From an uncultured Erysipelotrichaceae bacterium (lineage in GTDB: Bacteria > Bacillota_I > Bacilli_A > RF39 > UBA660), in the NCBI GenBank assembly GCA_902797275.1, contig CADBSI010000023.1, forward strand, positions 1 to 17,740: 17,740 nucleotides of DNA. The letters are read 5' to 3'. A program made the translations under genes and the position numbers. The notes below the pieces were generated by a model, which saw only the letters and a list, made by a program, of their open reading frames with translations, was not told where the DNA came from and did no database searches. Shown piece by piece: positions 8,136-14,709 of this stretch (within the stretch, counting starts at the first letter, position 1; each line of letters starts with the position of its first letter).

Positions 8136-9555
8136 GTATTTAAATTTAAGTATAAAAGAAATTCATGAGTTATTAATTAGTAAAAAGATTAAACCAATTG
8201 ATTTAGTTGAAGAAGCTTTTGAAGTATTAGATAATAATAAATTAAATGCTTTTATTACAGTTGATTATGAAGGTGCTAGAAAAAGGGCAATTGAACTTGA
8301 AAATATAGAAATTGATAAGAATAATTTATTATTTGGTATACCAATTGCTATTAAAGATAATATCATGGTTAAAGATTTAAGATGTACTTGTGCTAGTCAT
8401 ATTTTAGAAAATTTTGTAAGTATCTATGATGCAAGTGTTATTAAACTTATTAAAGAAAATAACATGATTATTATTGGTAAAACTAATATGGATGAGTTTG
8501 CTATGGGATCAACTAGTGAAACAAGTTATTTTGGTCCACCTATTAATCCTTGGAATAAAGATAAGGTTCCAGGGGGATCAAGTGGAGGATCTGCTGTTTC
8601 AGTTGCCTCAGGTATTACCCCTTTAGCTCTTGGAAGTGATACAGGAGGATCAATTAGACAACCAGCATCTTTTACAGGAATTGTTGGTATGAAGCCAACT
8701 TATGGAAGAGTTTCAAGATTTGGTCTTGTTGCTTTTGCCTCAAGTCTTGATCAAATAGGACCAATGACCAGAAATGTTTATGAAAATGCTCTTTTATTAA
8801 ATATAATTTCTAAGTATGATGAGAAAGACTTAACTAGTTTTGAAACTAAGGAAGATTTTACAAGATTAATCGGAGAAGACATTAAAGGAATGAAAATTGC
8901 TATTCCTAATTACTTTGTTAGTGATGTAGTTTCTGAAAAAGTAGTAGAAAGAATAAAAAAAATAGTTAAGTTCTTAGAAGAAAAAGGTTGTAGTGTTTCC
9001 TATGTTGATATTAATAACATTGATAAAGCTGTTATTTTATATCACATAATTGCTATGGGAGAAGCCAGTAGTAATTTAGCTAGATTTGATGGAATTAGAT
9101 ATGGTTTAAAAGAAGATGCTAAAACTTTAGAAGAGTTATACAAGAAAACGAGAAGTAAAGGATTTGGCAAGGAAGTTAAAAGAAGAATAATGGTTGGTTC
9201 TTATATTTTATCAGGTGAAAATGCTAAGACTTATTATAATAAAGCTTTAGAAATAAGAGATGATTTAAAGAAAAGTTTTGATAATATTTTCAAAGAATAT
9301 GATTTAATTATTGGACCAGCTAGCTCAAGAGTTGCTTATGATTTAAATTTAAATAATGATGATCCTTTAAAATGCTTCATGGATGATATCTTAGTAATGC
9401 ATGCTAATATGGGAGGTTTTCCAAGTTTATCACTTCCGGTTGGTTTAATTGATAAAATGCCAATTGGAATGCAAATAATGGGAAAACAATTTGATGAAGC
9501 TTTAATTTATAAATTAGCAAGCTTTATTGAAAAAGAATTTAAGGAAGGAGAATAA
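8128..9555 (+). CDS. gatA: Asp-tRNA(Asn)/Glu-tRNA(Gln) amidotransferase subunit A
   Basis: This is the glutaminase (amidase-signature) subunit. It frees ammonia from Gln and channels it to GatB. The Ser-cisSer-Lys triad is complete: K76 in PIAIKDNI, cis-Ser S151 in VPGGSSGGS, and nucleophile S175 in SDTGGSIRQPA. Spacings of 75 and 24 residues equal those of Staphylococcus GatA (K79, S154, S178). Length (475 residues) is normal for the family. The SD GAGGTG lies inside gatC. The gene sits second in gatC-gatA-gatB, 2 nt before gatB. Presence of gatCAB suggests that Gln-tRNA, and perhaps Asn-tRNA, is made by the indirect pathway. Confidence 0.97.
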   Translation: MSKYLNLSIKEIHELLISKKIKPIDLVEEAFEVLDNNKLNAFITVDYEGARKRAIELENIEIDKNNLLFGIPIAIKDNIMVKDLRCTCASHILENFVSIYDASVIKLIKENNMIIIGKTNMDEFAMGSTSETSYFGPPINPWNKDKVPGGSSGGSAVSVASGITPLALGSDTGGSIRQPASFTGIVGMKPTYGRVSRFGLVAFASSLDQIGPMTRNVYENALLLNIISKYDEKDLTSFETKEDFTRLIGEDIKGMKIAIPNYFVSDVVSEKVVERIKKIVKFLEEKGCSVSYVDINNIDKAVILYHIIAMGEASSNLARFDGIRYGLKEDAKTLEELYKKTRSKGFGKEVKRRIMVGSYILSGENAKTYYNKALEIRDDLKKSFDNIFKEYDLIIGPASSRVAYDLNLNNDDPLKCFMDDILVMHANMGGFPSLSLPVGLIDKMPIGMQIMGKQFDEALIYKLASFIEKEFKEGE

Positions 9556-9557
9556 AA

Positions 9558-10967
9558 ATGGATTATAAAAAAACAATAGGAATTGAGGTTCACTGTGAAC
9601 TTAAAACTAAAGAAAAATTATTTTCTCCAGCAAGTAATAACTATGGTTCTCTTGCTAATTCTAATGTTAATATCATTGATTTAGGTTATCCTGGAACTCT
9701 TCCTACTTTAAATAAAGAAGCCATTTTACTAGCAATCCAGGCATGTCATGTCCTAAATTGTAAAATTAGAAAAGTTCAACACTTTGATAGAAAAAATTAC
9801 TTTTACCCAGATAATCCTAAGAATTTTCAAATAACTGAAGAAAGAACTCCAATTGGGTATGACGGGTATGTAGAAATTCAAGATGAGGGAATAACTAAAA
9901 GAATTGAAATACTAGAACTTCATATCGAAGAAGACACCTCTAAAAGTATTCATTCCAAAGAAAAAACACTTTTAGATTTTAACCGTGCCGGAGTACCTTT
10001 AATTGAAATAGTAACCAAACCTTGTATTCATACTGCTAAAGAAGCAACTTTATATCTTGAGGCTTTAAGAGAACTTTTATTGTATGCAGGTGTTAGTGAT
10101 TGTAAAATAGAAGAAGGTTCCATGAGATGTGATGCTAATATTTCAATTAGTAAAACAGAGAAATTAGGAACTAAAGTTGAAATTAAAAACATAGGTTCCA
10201 TTACTAATGTAGGTCTTGCCATTGATTATGAAAGCAAAAGACAACAAGAATTACTTGATAAGGGAGAAACTTTAAGAGAAGAAACTAGAAGATATGATGC
10301 AACTAAGAATAAAACTATTCTAATGCGTGTTAAAGAAACAGGAAATGATTATAGATACTTCCCAGAACCTGATATTCCTTATTTAGTTTTAACTGACGAA
10401 ATTATAGAAAACGCTATTAAAGAAATTCCAACCATGGCAAATACAAGAAGAGAAAAATATTTAAATGCTGGAATAAGTTTATTAAATGCTAATAAATTAA
10501 TTGCTAACAAAGAATTATCAGATTACTTAGAAAAATTCAAGAATATTAATTTAAAAACAGCATCTAATTTATTACTAGGTGATATTCAGGCTTATTTAAA
10601 TAAAACTAATAAAAAAATAATTGATACAAATTTAACAAATGATAAATTTATAACTTTAATCAATTATTTAGATGATGGTAAAATTAGTCATAAAAACTTT
10701 AAAGATATAATAGAAGAGGTAATGGGGGCAACTGATACAATTGATACTATTCTAGATAATAAAGGTATTAAAAATGTTGTTGATAATTCCTTAGTTGAAA
10801 CAATAATTGATAAAGTAATAAATGATAATTTAAATGTTGTCAATGACTATAAAAATGGAAACGATAGATCTTTAAAATTTTTAATGGGACAAGTCATGAA
10901 AGAAAGTAAAGGTTCTGTTAATCCTAAAATAGCAAATGATTTATTAATTGAAAAGTTAAAGAAATAA
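9558..10967 (+). CDS. gatB: Asp-tRNA(Asn)/Glu-tRNA(Gln) amidotransferase subunit B
   Basis: GatB (469 residues) phosphorylates the mischarged tRNA-bound Glu or Asp and amidates it with ammonia from GatA. Family landmarks are IGIEVHCEL near the N terminus (E10, H12), the signature around YFYPDNPKNFQIT (81-93), LDFNRAGVPLIEIVTKP, MRCDANIS, and KIEIKN-type KVEIKNIGS. The last ~170 residues form the helical and YqeY-like tail that grips tRNA, ending with 'DRSLKFLMGQVMKESKGSVNP'. Everything looks intact. SD AAGGAAGGAG overlaps the end of gatA. A hairpin of A/T pairs spans the stop. Confidence 0.97.
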   Translation: MDYKKTIGIEVHCELKTKEKLFSPASNNYGSLANSNVNIIDLGYPGTLPTLNKEAILLAIQACHVLNCKIRKVQHFDRKNYFYPDNPKNFQITEERTPIGYDGYVEIQDEGITKRIEILELHIEEDTSKSIHSKEKTLLDFNRAGVPLIEIVTKPCIHTAKEATLYLEALRELLLYAGVSDCKIEEGSMRCDANISISKTEKLGTKVEIKNIGSITNVGLAIDYESKRQQELLDKGETLREETRRYDATKNKTILMRVKETGNDYRYFPEPDIPYLVLTDEIIENAIKEIPTMANTRREKYLNAGISLLNANKLIANKELSDYLEKFKNINLKTASNLLLGDIQAYLNKTNKKIIDTNLTNDKFITLINYLDDGKISHKNFKDIIEEVMGATDTIDTILDNKGIKNVVDNSLVETIIDKVINDNLNVVNDYKNGNDRSLKFLMGQVMKESKGSVNPKIANDLLIEKLKK

Positions 10968-10992
10968 AACTCTTTAGCTTTTTTATTTCTTT
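10958..10992 (+). terminator. Possible terminator of gatCAB
   Basis: AAAGAAATAAAA (10958-10969) pairs perfectly with TTTTATTTCTTT (10981-10992), loop CTCTTTAGCTT. The gatB stop TAA is in the left arm. The stem is nearly all A/T, but the position over the stop matches the other terminators in this window. Confidence 0.45.
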
Positions 10993-10995
10993 TCA

Positions 10996-11046
10996 TGTTG
11001 CAAACTAACGCATTTTTTTAATTTTTTGCGTTAGTTTGCAACATTT
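10996..11046. repeat. Palindrome P1, identical to P2 at 12648
   Basis: A perfect inverted repeat: TGTTGCAAACTAACGCA (10996-11012), a 14-nt T-rich loop, then TGCGTTAGTTTGCAACA (11027-11043). One more A-T pair (10995/11044) can be added. The 51 nt from 10996 to 11046 are identical to 12648-12698. P1 lies between the gatB terminator and the terminator of the leftward abiE operon, so it need not be a terminator for either. P1 and P2 bracket the leftward toxin-antitoxin cassette. It may be a recombination site, a mobile-element end or a protein-binding site. Confidence 0.85.
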
Positions 11047-11061
11047 GATATTTAAAAGTTT

Positions 11062-11118
11062 TAAAAAAAATAAAGAAAGAAGATCAAGAAAACTAATTAT
11101 TTAAATTCTTGATCTTCT
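11062..11118 (-). terminator. Rho-independent terminator of the leftward abiE operon
   Basis: On the minus strand, AGAAGATCAAGAA (11118-11106) pairs with TTCTTGATCTTCT (11090-11078), a perfect 13-bp stem with a 15-nt loop. It is followed by TTCTTTATTTTTTTT. It lies 27 nt after the toxin stop codon. Confidence 0.7.
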
Positions 11119-11144
11119 CTTGTTTTGTTTTAACAAATTTAATT

Positions 11145-11996
11145 TTATACTTCAACTACTTCTGTTTCTAGTATCTTAACTATTTCATTTATAGCATTAA
11201 TTGTATCTTCAAATTTAATACCTTTTGCATATGAATTTTTTGATACATATTCTTTCCATAAATTATTCATATTGCTATCATCAATTAATTCATCAATGAC
11301 CTCATTAATTTGTTCTAAATTAAAAATTGTTTCTCTTCTTGCAAAAGTGTTTTTTATTGCTTTAATCAAACTATTTTTATTTAATTCATTTATTTTTGTA
11401 TTGATTAATATATAAATATCATAAAAATCCTTTAATCTGGTATTGAATAAGCCTCTCGTAATAATAGTTTGAAACTTTTCAGCTAATACTGTTTCAAGTG
11501 TGTATGACATTATAGGTATTTTTTTATCTTCAAAAATAGATTTATAATTATATTTCATTTCTTTTGGTGTAATAACATCACCAGTTGTTAATTCAACTGT
11601 AATATACGTTTTATTATTATCCAATTTAGATAAGATGTTTAATCTAAAACCACCATATTCATCTTCTAGTCTAATGTCTTTAATAGAAATAATTTGAAAT
11701 GATACGCCATCATCAGTATTTATATTAAGTATTTCATTAAAAACTTTTTCTACATCATTTTTAGTAAGTGGTATTCCTTTTAAAGTGGCGTCCATATCTT
11801 TGGTGGTTCGTTCATCATCACCAATAATAGAAGTAAGTAGTAGACCACCTTTTAATATTATTTGCTCTTTATAGGCACTTTTAGATATTCTTTCTAAAAT
11901 TCTTTCAAAATAAAATAATTGGTAGAATTTTTGAGAAATATCACTATTACCACGTGCTTTTTTAGATATAATATTTTTTAACTTGTCTGAATTCAT
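11145..11996 (-). CDS. abiEii: AbiEii-family nucleotidyltransferase toxin (leftward cassette)
   Basis: This 283-residue protein is a toxin of the type IV AbiE phage-defence system. The family is a DNA polymerase beta-like nucleotidyltransferase; characterised relatives modify nucleic-acid or tRNA targets to stop growth. Visible motifs are LKGGLLL (G50-G51), R63-x-TKDMDA with acidic pair D67 and D69, DEYGGFRLNI, ELTTGDVITP, and YTLETVLAEK (K174) leading to R181...R187-x-x-D190 (NTRLKDFYDIY). These match the conserved set, so an active enzyme is expected. The antitoxin lies upstream and the genes overlap by one base (TAATG), giving coupled translation. The rightward paralogue at 13767 shares all motifs but is clearly diverged. 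Insertion behind gatCAB and bracketing palindromes suggest horizontal acquisition. Confidence 0.9.
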   Translation of the reverse strand: MNSDKLKNIISKKARGNSDISQKFYQLFYFERILERISKSAYKEQIILKGGLLLTSIIGDDERTTKDMDATLKGIPLTKNDVEKVFNEILNINTDDGVSFQIISIKDIRLEDEYGGFRLNILSKLDNNKTYITVELTTGDVITPKEMKYNYKSIFEDKKIPIMSYTLETVLAEKFQTIITRGLFNTRLKDFYDIYILINTKINELNKNSLIKAIKNTFARRETIFNLEQINEVIDELIDDSNMNNLWKEYVSKNSYAKGIKFEDTINAINEIVKILETEVVEV

Positions 11997-12589
11997 TATA
12001 ATAACACCTCCATATATTCAAGAATTTTTTTATCAATATTTAATTTTTTAGCATATCTCATTAGTTTTAATAAATCTTTATCTTTTCTTTTAGCATACCA
12101 TTTTAAAGCCTTTGTAAACATCTCTTTATCCATATGATTTCTATATTTAACTATATCACAAATAGTTCTTTCTAAATCATAAGTTCTAATTTCCATTCCA
12201 AAAGGGGATTTAATTGTAGTTAAACCTATCGTTAAAAACTCTTTTTTTACATAATGTAATTGAACATTTTTATCTTTATTTAGGCTTCCGTTATATCCGA
12301 TAGGTACAGTCATATCAAAATAAAGAGGAGTTCTATCGGACAAATCGTAAAAATAAAGTGCTGTAGAATGAGAAAAAACACAGTTTTTCGATTTTAATTG
12401 ATATTTATAATAGTCATCACAAAATGAATTAGTAATTGCATAATATCCTCTTGCAATTCTTTCTATTTTATTTTGTTTAATTAATCTTGTCAATTCAATA
12501 GTATTAATATTTGCATCTTTAACTTGTTTTGTTGTAATATATCCGTTGTTTTCAGTTGCAATTTTAATAACTTTTTCAGCATTAGTCAT
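11996..12589 (-). CDS. abiEi: AbiEi-family antitoxin/transcriptional repressor (leftward cassette)
   Basis: This 197-residue antitoxin of the AbiE pair has an N-terminal winged helix-turn-helix (about residues 5-52, ending in the family hallmark KIERIARGYY) and a C-terminal AbiEi domain (SHSTALYFYDLSDRTPLYFDMTVP; then PFGMEIRTYDLERTICDIV). AbiEi proteins neutralise AbiEii without stable complex formation and repress their own operon by binding inverted repeats. The inverted repeat P2 just upstream of its -35 is an obvious candidate site. The SD is AAAGGA, 10-11 nt before the ATG. The C-terminal residues RKDKDLLKLMRYAKKL are shared with the rightward antitoxin (SKDKDLVKLATYAKKM), so the two cassettes are paralogues. 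Confidence 0.9.
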   Translation of the reverse strand: MTNAEKVIKIATENNGYITTKQVKDANINTIELTRLIKQNKIERIARGYYAITNSFCDDYYKYQLKSKNCVFSHSTALYFYDLSDRTPLYFDMTVPIGYNGSLNKDKNVQLHYVKKEFLTIGLTTIKSPFGMEIRTYDLERTICDIVKYRNHMDKEMFTKALKWYAKRKDKDLLKLMRYAKKLNIDKKILEYMEVLL

Positions 12590-12611
12590 ATTATCACTTT
12601 CCTTTGTATTA

Positions 12612-12640
12612 ATTTTATCATTAATTTATATTTAAGTAAA
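12612..12640 (-). promoter_or_regulatory. Sigma-A promoter of the leftward abiE operon
   Basis: On the minus strand, the -35 is TTTACT (12640-12635), the spacer is 17 nt, and the -10 is TAAAAT (12617-12612), 22 nt before the abiEi ATG. The palindrome P2 starts 7 nt upstream of the -35. Confidence 0.6.
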
Positions 12641-12647
12641 TATATTT

Positions 12648-12698
12648 TGTTGCAAACTAACGCATTTTTTTAATTTTTTGCGTTAGTTTGCAACATTT
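12648..12698. repeat. Palindrome P2 between the two divergent abiE promoters
   Basis: Arms TGTTGCAAACTAACGCA (12648-12664) and TGCGTTAGTTTGCAACA (12679-12695) with a 14-nt loop; 51 nt identical to P1. It fits exactly between the leftward -35 (7 nt away) and the rightward -35 (10 nt away). A shared operator or insulator for both operons is plausible, because AbiEi proteins bind inverted repeats. The second copy beyond the 3' end of the leftward cassette also fits a cassette boundary. Confidence 0.85.
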
Positions 12699-12705
12699 AA
12701 CATAA

Positions 12706-12751
12706 TTGACAATTACACCGAAAAATGATATAATTTCAGTGTAATTGTCAA
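12706..12751 (+). promoter_or_regulatory. Consensus promoter inside a 46-bp operator-like palindrome (rightward abiE)
   Basis: The promoter is perfect sigma-A consensus: TTGACA (12706-12711), 17-nt spacer, TATAAT (12729-12734). It lies wholly within an inverted repeat with 13-bp arms TTGACAATTACAC (12706-12718) and GTGTAATTGTCAA (12739-12751). The left arm contains the -35 and the right arm covers the expected transcription start. The left arm is therefore not transcribed, and the palindrome should act as DNA (an operator), not as an RNA hairpin. The SD AAGGAG (12751-12756) follows directly. Autorepression by the encoded AbiEi-like protein is the simplest reading. Confidence 0.8.
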
Positions 12752-12766
12752 AGGAGAATAATTGTT

Positions 12767-13564
12767 ATGGAAGAAATAGGTAATAAAATAGATAGAAATA
12801 TTTTAAAAGATTATGTTAAAACTATTAATACAACAAGAAAAAATATGATTAAAATTAAAGAAGAACTTAAAGAAATAAATAAGAAAAAAGAAGTATCTGA
12901 AGAGATAAATACTATTAATAATATGTCGTTAATGATTAAAGAACTTTTAATAAAATCTCCAAATAAAAAAAGGGAAATTTTAACTTATGTTATAAGACAA
13001 ATAATGCAAGAAAATAATGGAATGATTTCAGCTAGAATGATAGAACCTCTTAATATAAGTAGACAATACCTTTTAATAATGAAAAATAATCATGAAATAG
13101 ATAGAATTGCAAGAGGTATTTATCTTGATAAAAAATGTTTTGAAGATAGTTATTTTTCATTTCAACAAAGATATAAAAAAGTTATTTTCTCTCATATGAA
13201 TGCTCTTTATTTTTATAATATGACTGAAGAATTTCCATATAATTATACTATAACTGTTCCTCAAAATTATCATGTAAATACGATAAATAAAAAATGTAAT
13301 GTTTTTTATGTAGCAAACGATATATATGAAATAGGACTAACAAAAGTAAAAAGTCCTAACGGAAATACTATATATACATATGATATAGAAAGATGTATCT
13401 GTGATATTATAAGATCTAAAAATAGAATGGATCCAGAACAAGTAAAAAAAACTATCAAACAATATCTTAAAAGTAAAGATAAAGATTTAGTTAAACTAGC
13501 AACTTATGCAAAAAAAATGGGAATAGAAACAAAAGTAATGACAACTATAGATAATTATCAATAA
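12767..13564 (+). CDS. abiEi: AbiEi-family antitoxin with N-terminal helical extension (rightward cassette)
   Basis: This 265-residue protein is an AbiEi antitoxin from about residue 70 onward: winged HTH at ~70-120 (ending EIDRIARGIYL), then VIFSHMNALYFYNMTEEFPYN.., KSPNGNTIYTYDIERCICDII and SKDKDLVKLATYAKKM. Residues 1-69 have no counterpart in the 197-residue leftward antitoxin. They are Lys/Glu-rich and predicted helical (KIKEELKEINKKKEVSEEI), perhaps a coiled coil. The start is well supported: consensus promoter, AAGGAG SD 10 nt upstream, and no better internal start, so the extension is real. Expected role is to neutralise the toxin at 13767 and to repress the palindromic promoter. Unusually, 202 nt separate it from the toxin gene instead of the usual overlap. 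Confidence 0.85.
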   Translation: MEEIGNKIDRNILKDYVKTINTTRKNMIKIKEELKEINKKKEVSEEINTINNMSLMIKELLIKSPNKKREILTYVIRQIMQENNGMISARMIEPLNISRQYLLIMKNNHEIDRIARGIYLDKKCFEDSYFSFQQRYKKVIFSHMNALYFYNMTEEFPYNYTITVPQNYHVNTINKKCNVFYVANDIYEIGLTKVKSPNGNTIYTYDIERCICDIIRSKNRMDPEQVKKTIKQYLKSKDKDLVKLATYAKKMGIETKVMTTIDNYQ

Positions 13565-13602
13565 TTCAACATGAAAAAATGTCCAAATATGTAAATAAAA
13601 TA

Positions 13603-13693
13603 GAAAAAATCAGTATATTTTCAAGAAAGTTAATTTTAACCGTATATATTCTATACGGGAGGGAGGAACTATGAAAAAATATCTGATTTTTTT
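13603..13693 (+). other. Structured spacer between antitoxin and toxin genes
   Basis: A long outer stem joins AAAAAATCAG/ATATTTT (13604-13621, with bulged T at 13614) to AAAATAT/CTGATTTTTT (13676-13692), 17 pairs. Inside is a second perfect hairpin, CCGTATA (13640-13646) with TATACGG (13652-13658), loop TATTC, followed directly by the strong SD GGGAGGGAGG. The outer right arm covers the first codons of a 12-codon ORF at 13671. The rest of the spacer (to 13766) is A-rich and ends with the toxin SD. It could be a translational regulator, an attenuator or the remnant of an inserted element. Confidence 0.55.
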
Positions 13694-13709
13694 GTCGTTA
13701 AGAAATTAA
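13671..13709 (+). CDS. Micro-ORF of 12 codons (possible leader peptide or small toxin)
   Basis: ATG at 13671 opens a short frame, MKKYLIFLSLRN, ended by TAA at 13707. It is preceded by GGGAGG (13661-13666), as strong an SD as any in the window, 4 nt from the ATG. The peptide is basic at the ends and hydrophobic in the middle. It lies between the antitoxin and toxin genes and its start is within a predicted stem. No family is recognised. It may be a leader peptide controlling the toxin gene, a tiny membrane-active peptide, or not translated at all. Confidence 0.3.
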   Translation: MKKYLIFLSLRN

Positions 13710-13766
13710 AAACTTATTATATTTAAAGAGTTAAAAGAGAAAAAAATTAAAGGAGGTTAAATAATT

Positions 13767-14603
13767 ATGAGTAATTCTCTTCAAGCAATAAAGGATAAAA
13801 TAAGAAAAATTTCAAATGAAAAAAATGTTGAATTTAATACTGTAATGAGATTTTACATGTATGATAAATTTATTGAACGTTTAGCTAAAAGTAAATATAA
13901 AGATAATTTTATATTAAAAGGTGGTTTTTATTTAAGTAAATTATTTGGCATAGATAATAGAAGCACTATTGATATTGATGCTATGATAAGAAAAACTAAA
14001 TTTGAAAAAGAAAATATTATTAAAATGATAACAGAAATTATTGATATAAATATAGATGATAATACAAAATTTGAAATAAAAAAAACAGAACCAATTCGTG
14101 ATGAAGATGAATATGGTAGTTTAAGAATTACAATTAATTTTTCATTAGAAAATATGAAAGATAGTTTTCATATAGATGTAGCAACAGGCGATCCTATTTA
14201 TCCAGGACCAATTGATTATAAATATGAAACGTTAATAGATGGTAATTTTTATAAAGTATGGTCTTATAGTTTAGAAACAGCATTAGCTGAAAAAATTGAA
14301 ACAATACTTACTAAATTAGAAACGAGTAGTAGAATGAAAGATTACTATGATATTTATTTAATACATAAGTTTAATGTAATAAATAAAACAAAATTTAAAA
14401 TTGCAATTGAAAAAACATTTAAAAAAAGAAATTTTAAAGCAGATTTAATTACAAATTTAAATATAGTAAAAAATAGTAAAGTTTTAAAAGAAAAATGGAA
14501 AAGTTATTCTAGAAAAAATAGTTATGCAAAAGATTTAAGTTTTGATGAAACTATAAAATGTTTAGAAGAATTTGTTAAATTAATAGTTGTTGTTGCCATT
14601 TAA
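13767..14603 (+). CDS. abiEii: AbiEii-family nucleotidyltransferase toxin (rightward cassette)
   Basis: This 278-residue AbiEii toxin has ILKGGFYLSKLF (K51-G52-G53), NRSTIDIDA (R65, D69, D71), RDEDEYGSLRITI, HIDVATGDPIYPGPI, YSLETALAEK (K176) and SSRMKDYYDIY (D192). These are the same motifs as in the leftward toxin at 11145, and the nucleotidyltransferase site appears complete. Both proteins end with a 'W-x-x-Y-x-x-KNSYAK-x-(I/L)-x-F-(D/E)-(D/E)-T' segment. It has its own SD, AAAGGAGG (13750-13757), 9 nt from the ATG. It is read from the palindromic promoter at 12706 or from an unseen promoter in the spacer. Sequence divergence between the two toxins suggests two separate arrivals or an old duplication, not a recent copy. 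Confidence 0.9.
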   Translation: MSNSLQAIKDKIRKISNEKNVEFNTVMRFYMYDKFIERLAKSKYKDNFILKGGFYLSKLFGIDNRSTIDIDAMIRKTKFEKENIIKMITEIIDINIDDNTKFEIKKTEPIRDEDEYGSLRITINFSLENMKDSFHIDVATGDPIYPGPIDYKYETLIDGNFYKVWSYSLETALAEKIETILTKLETSSRMKDYYDIYLIHKFNVINKTKFKIAIEKTFKKRNFKADLITNLNIVKNSKVLKEKWKSYSRKNSYAKDLSFDETIKCLEEFVKLIVVVAI

Positions 14604-14610
14604 TTTAATG

Positions 14611-14640
14611 AGGGTATGTATAAATTTTATATATACCTTA
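14611..14640 (+). terminator. Hairpin after the rightward abiE operon
   Basis: AGGGTATGTAT (14611-14621) pairs with ATATATACCTT (14629-14639), with G-U pairs, 8 nt after the toxin stop. The tail ATTATATTTG is only moderately T-rich, so this is a weak terminator candidate. Confidence 0.4.
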
Positions 14641-14645
14641 TTATA

Positions 14646-14693
14646 TTTGACAAAACTAATGAAATTATTTTGTTTATCATTAGTTTTGTCAAA
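14646..14693. repeat. Palindrome P3, same geometry as P1/P2
   Basis: Perfect arms TTTGACAAAACTAATGA (14646-14662) and TCATTAGTTTTGTCAAA (14677-14693) with a 14-nt loop: 48 bp in all, exactly the size of P1 and P2, with the shared core AAACTAA-x-G. Read on the minus strand it contains TTGACA, a 17-nt spacer and AATAAT, and it ends ATAATTTCA..TTGTCAA, the same layout as the palindromic promoter at 12706. It may therefore be an operator-embedded promoter pointing left, antisense to the toxin gene, as well as a cassette boundary. Confidence 0.75.
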
Positions 14694-14709
14694 AAAATAT
14701 ATTAACAAT

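Noticed and set aside
10028..10222. 64-codon frame on the minus strand
   Set aside because: Shadow of gatB; no SD and no family resemblance.
10996..11043. P1 as an ordinary rho-independent terminator
   Set aside because: No T-run follows the stem on either strand, and good terminators for both neighbouring operons are already present beside it.
13571..13594. Seven-codon frame MKKCPNM just after the rightward antitoxin
   Set aside because: It has no SD and no other support, unlike the frame at 13671.
10996..14693. CRISPR array or miniature inverted-repeat transposon
   Set aside because: There are only three widely spaced palindromes with no spacer units; I also saw no convincing target-site duplication around P1-P2, so a transposon call is not supported.
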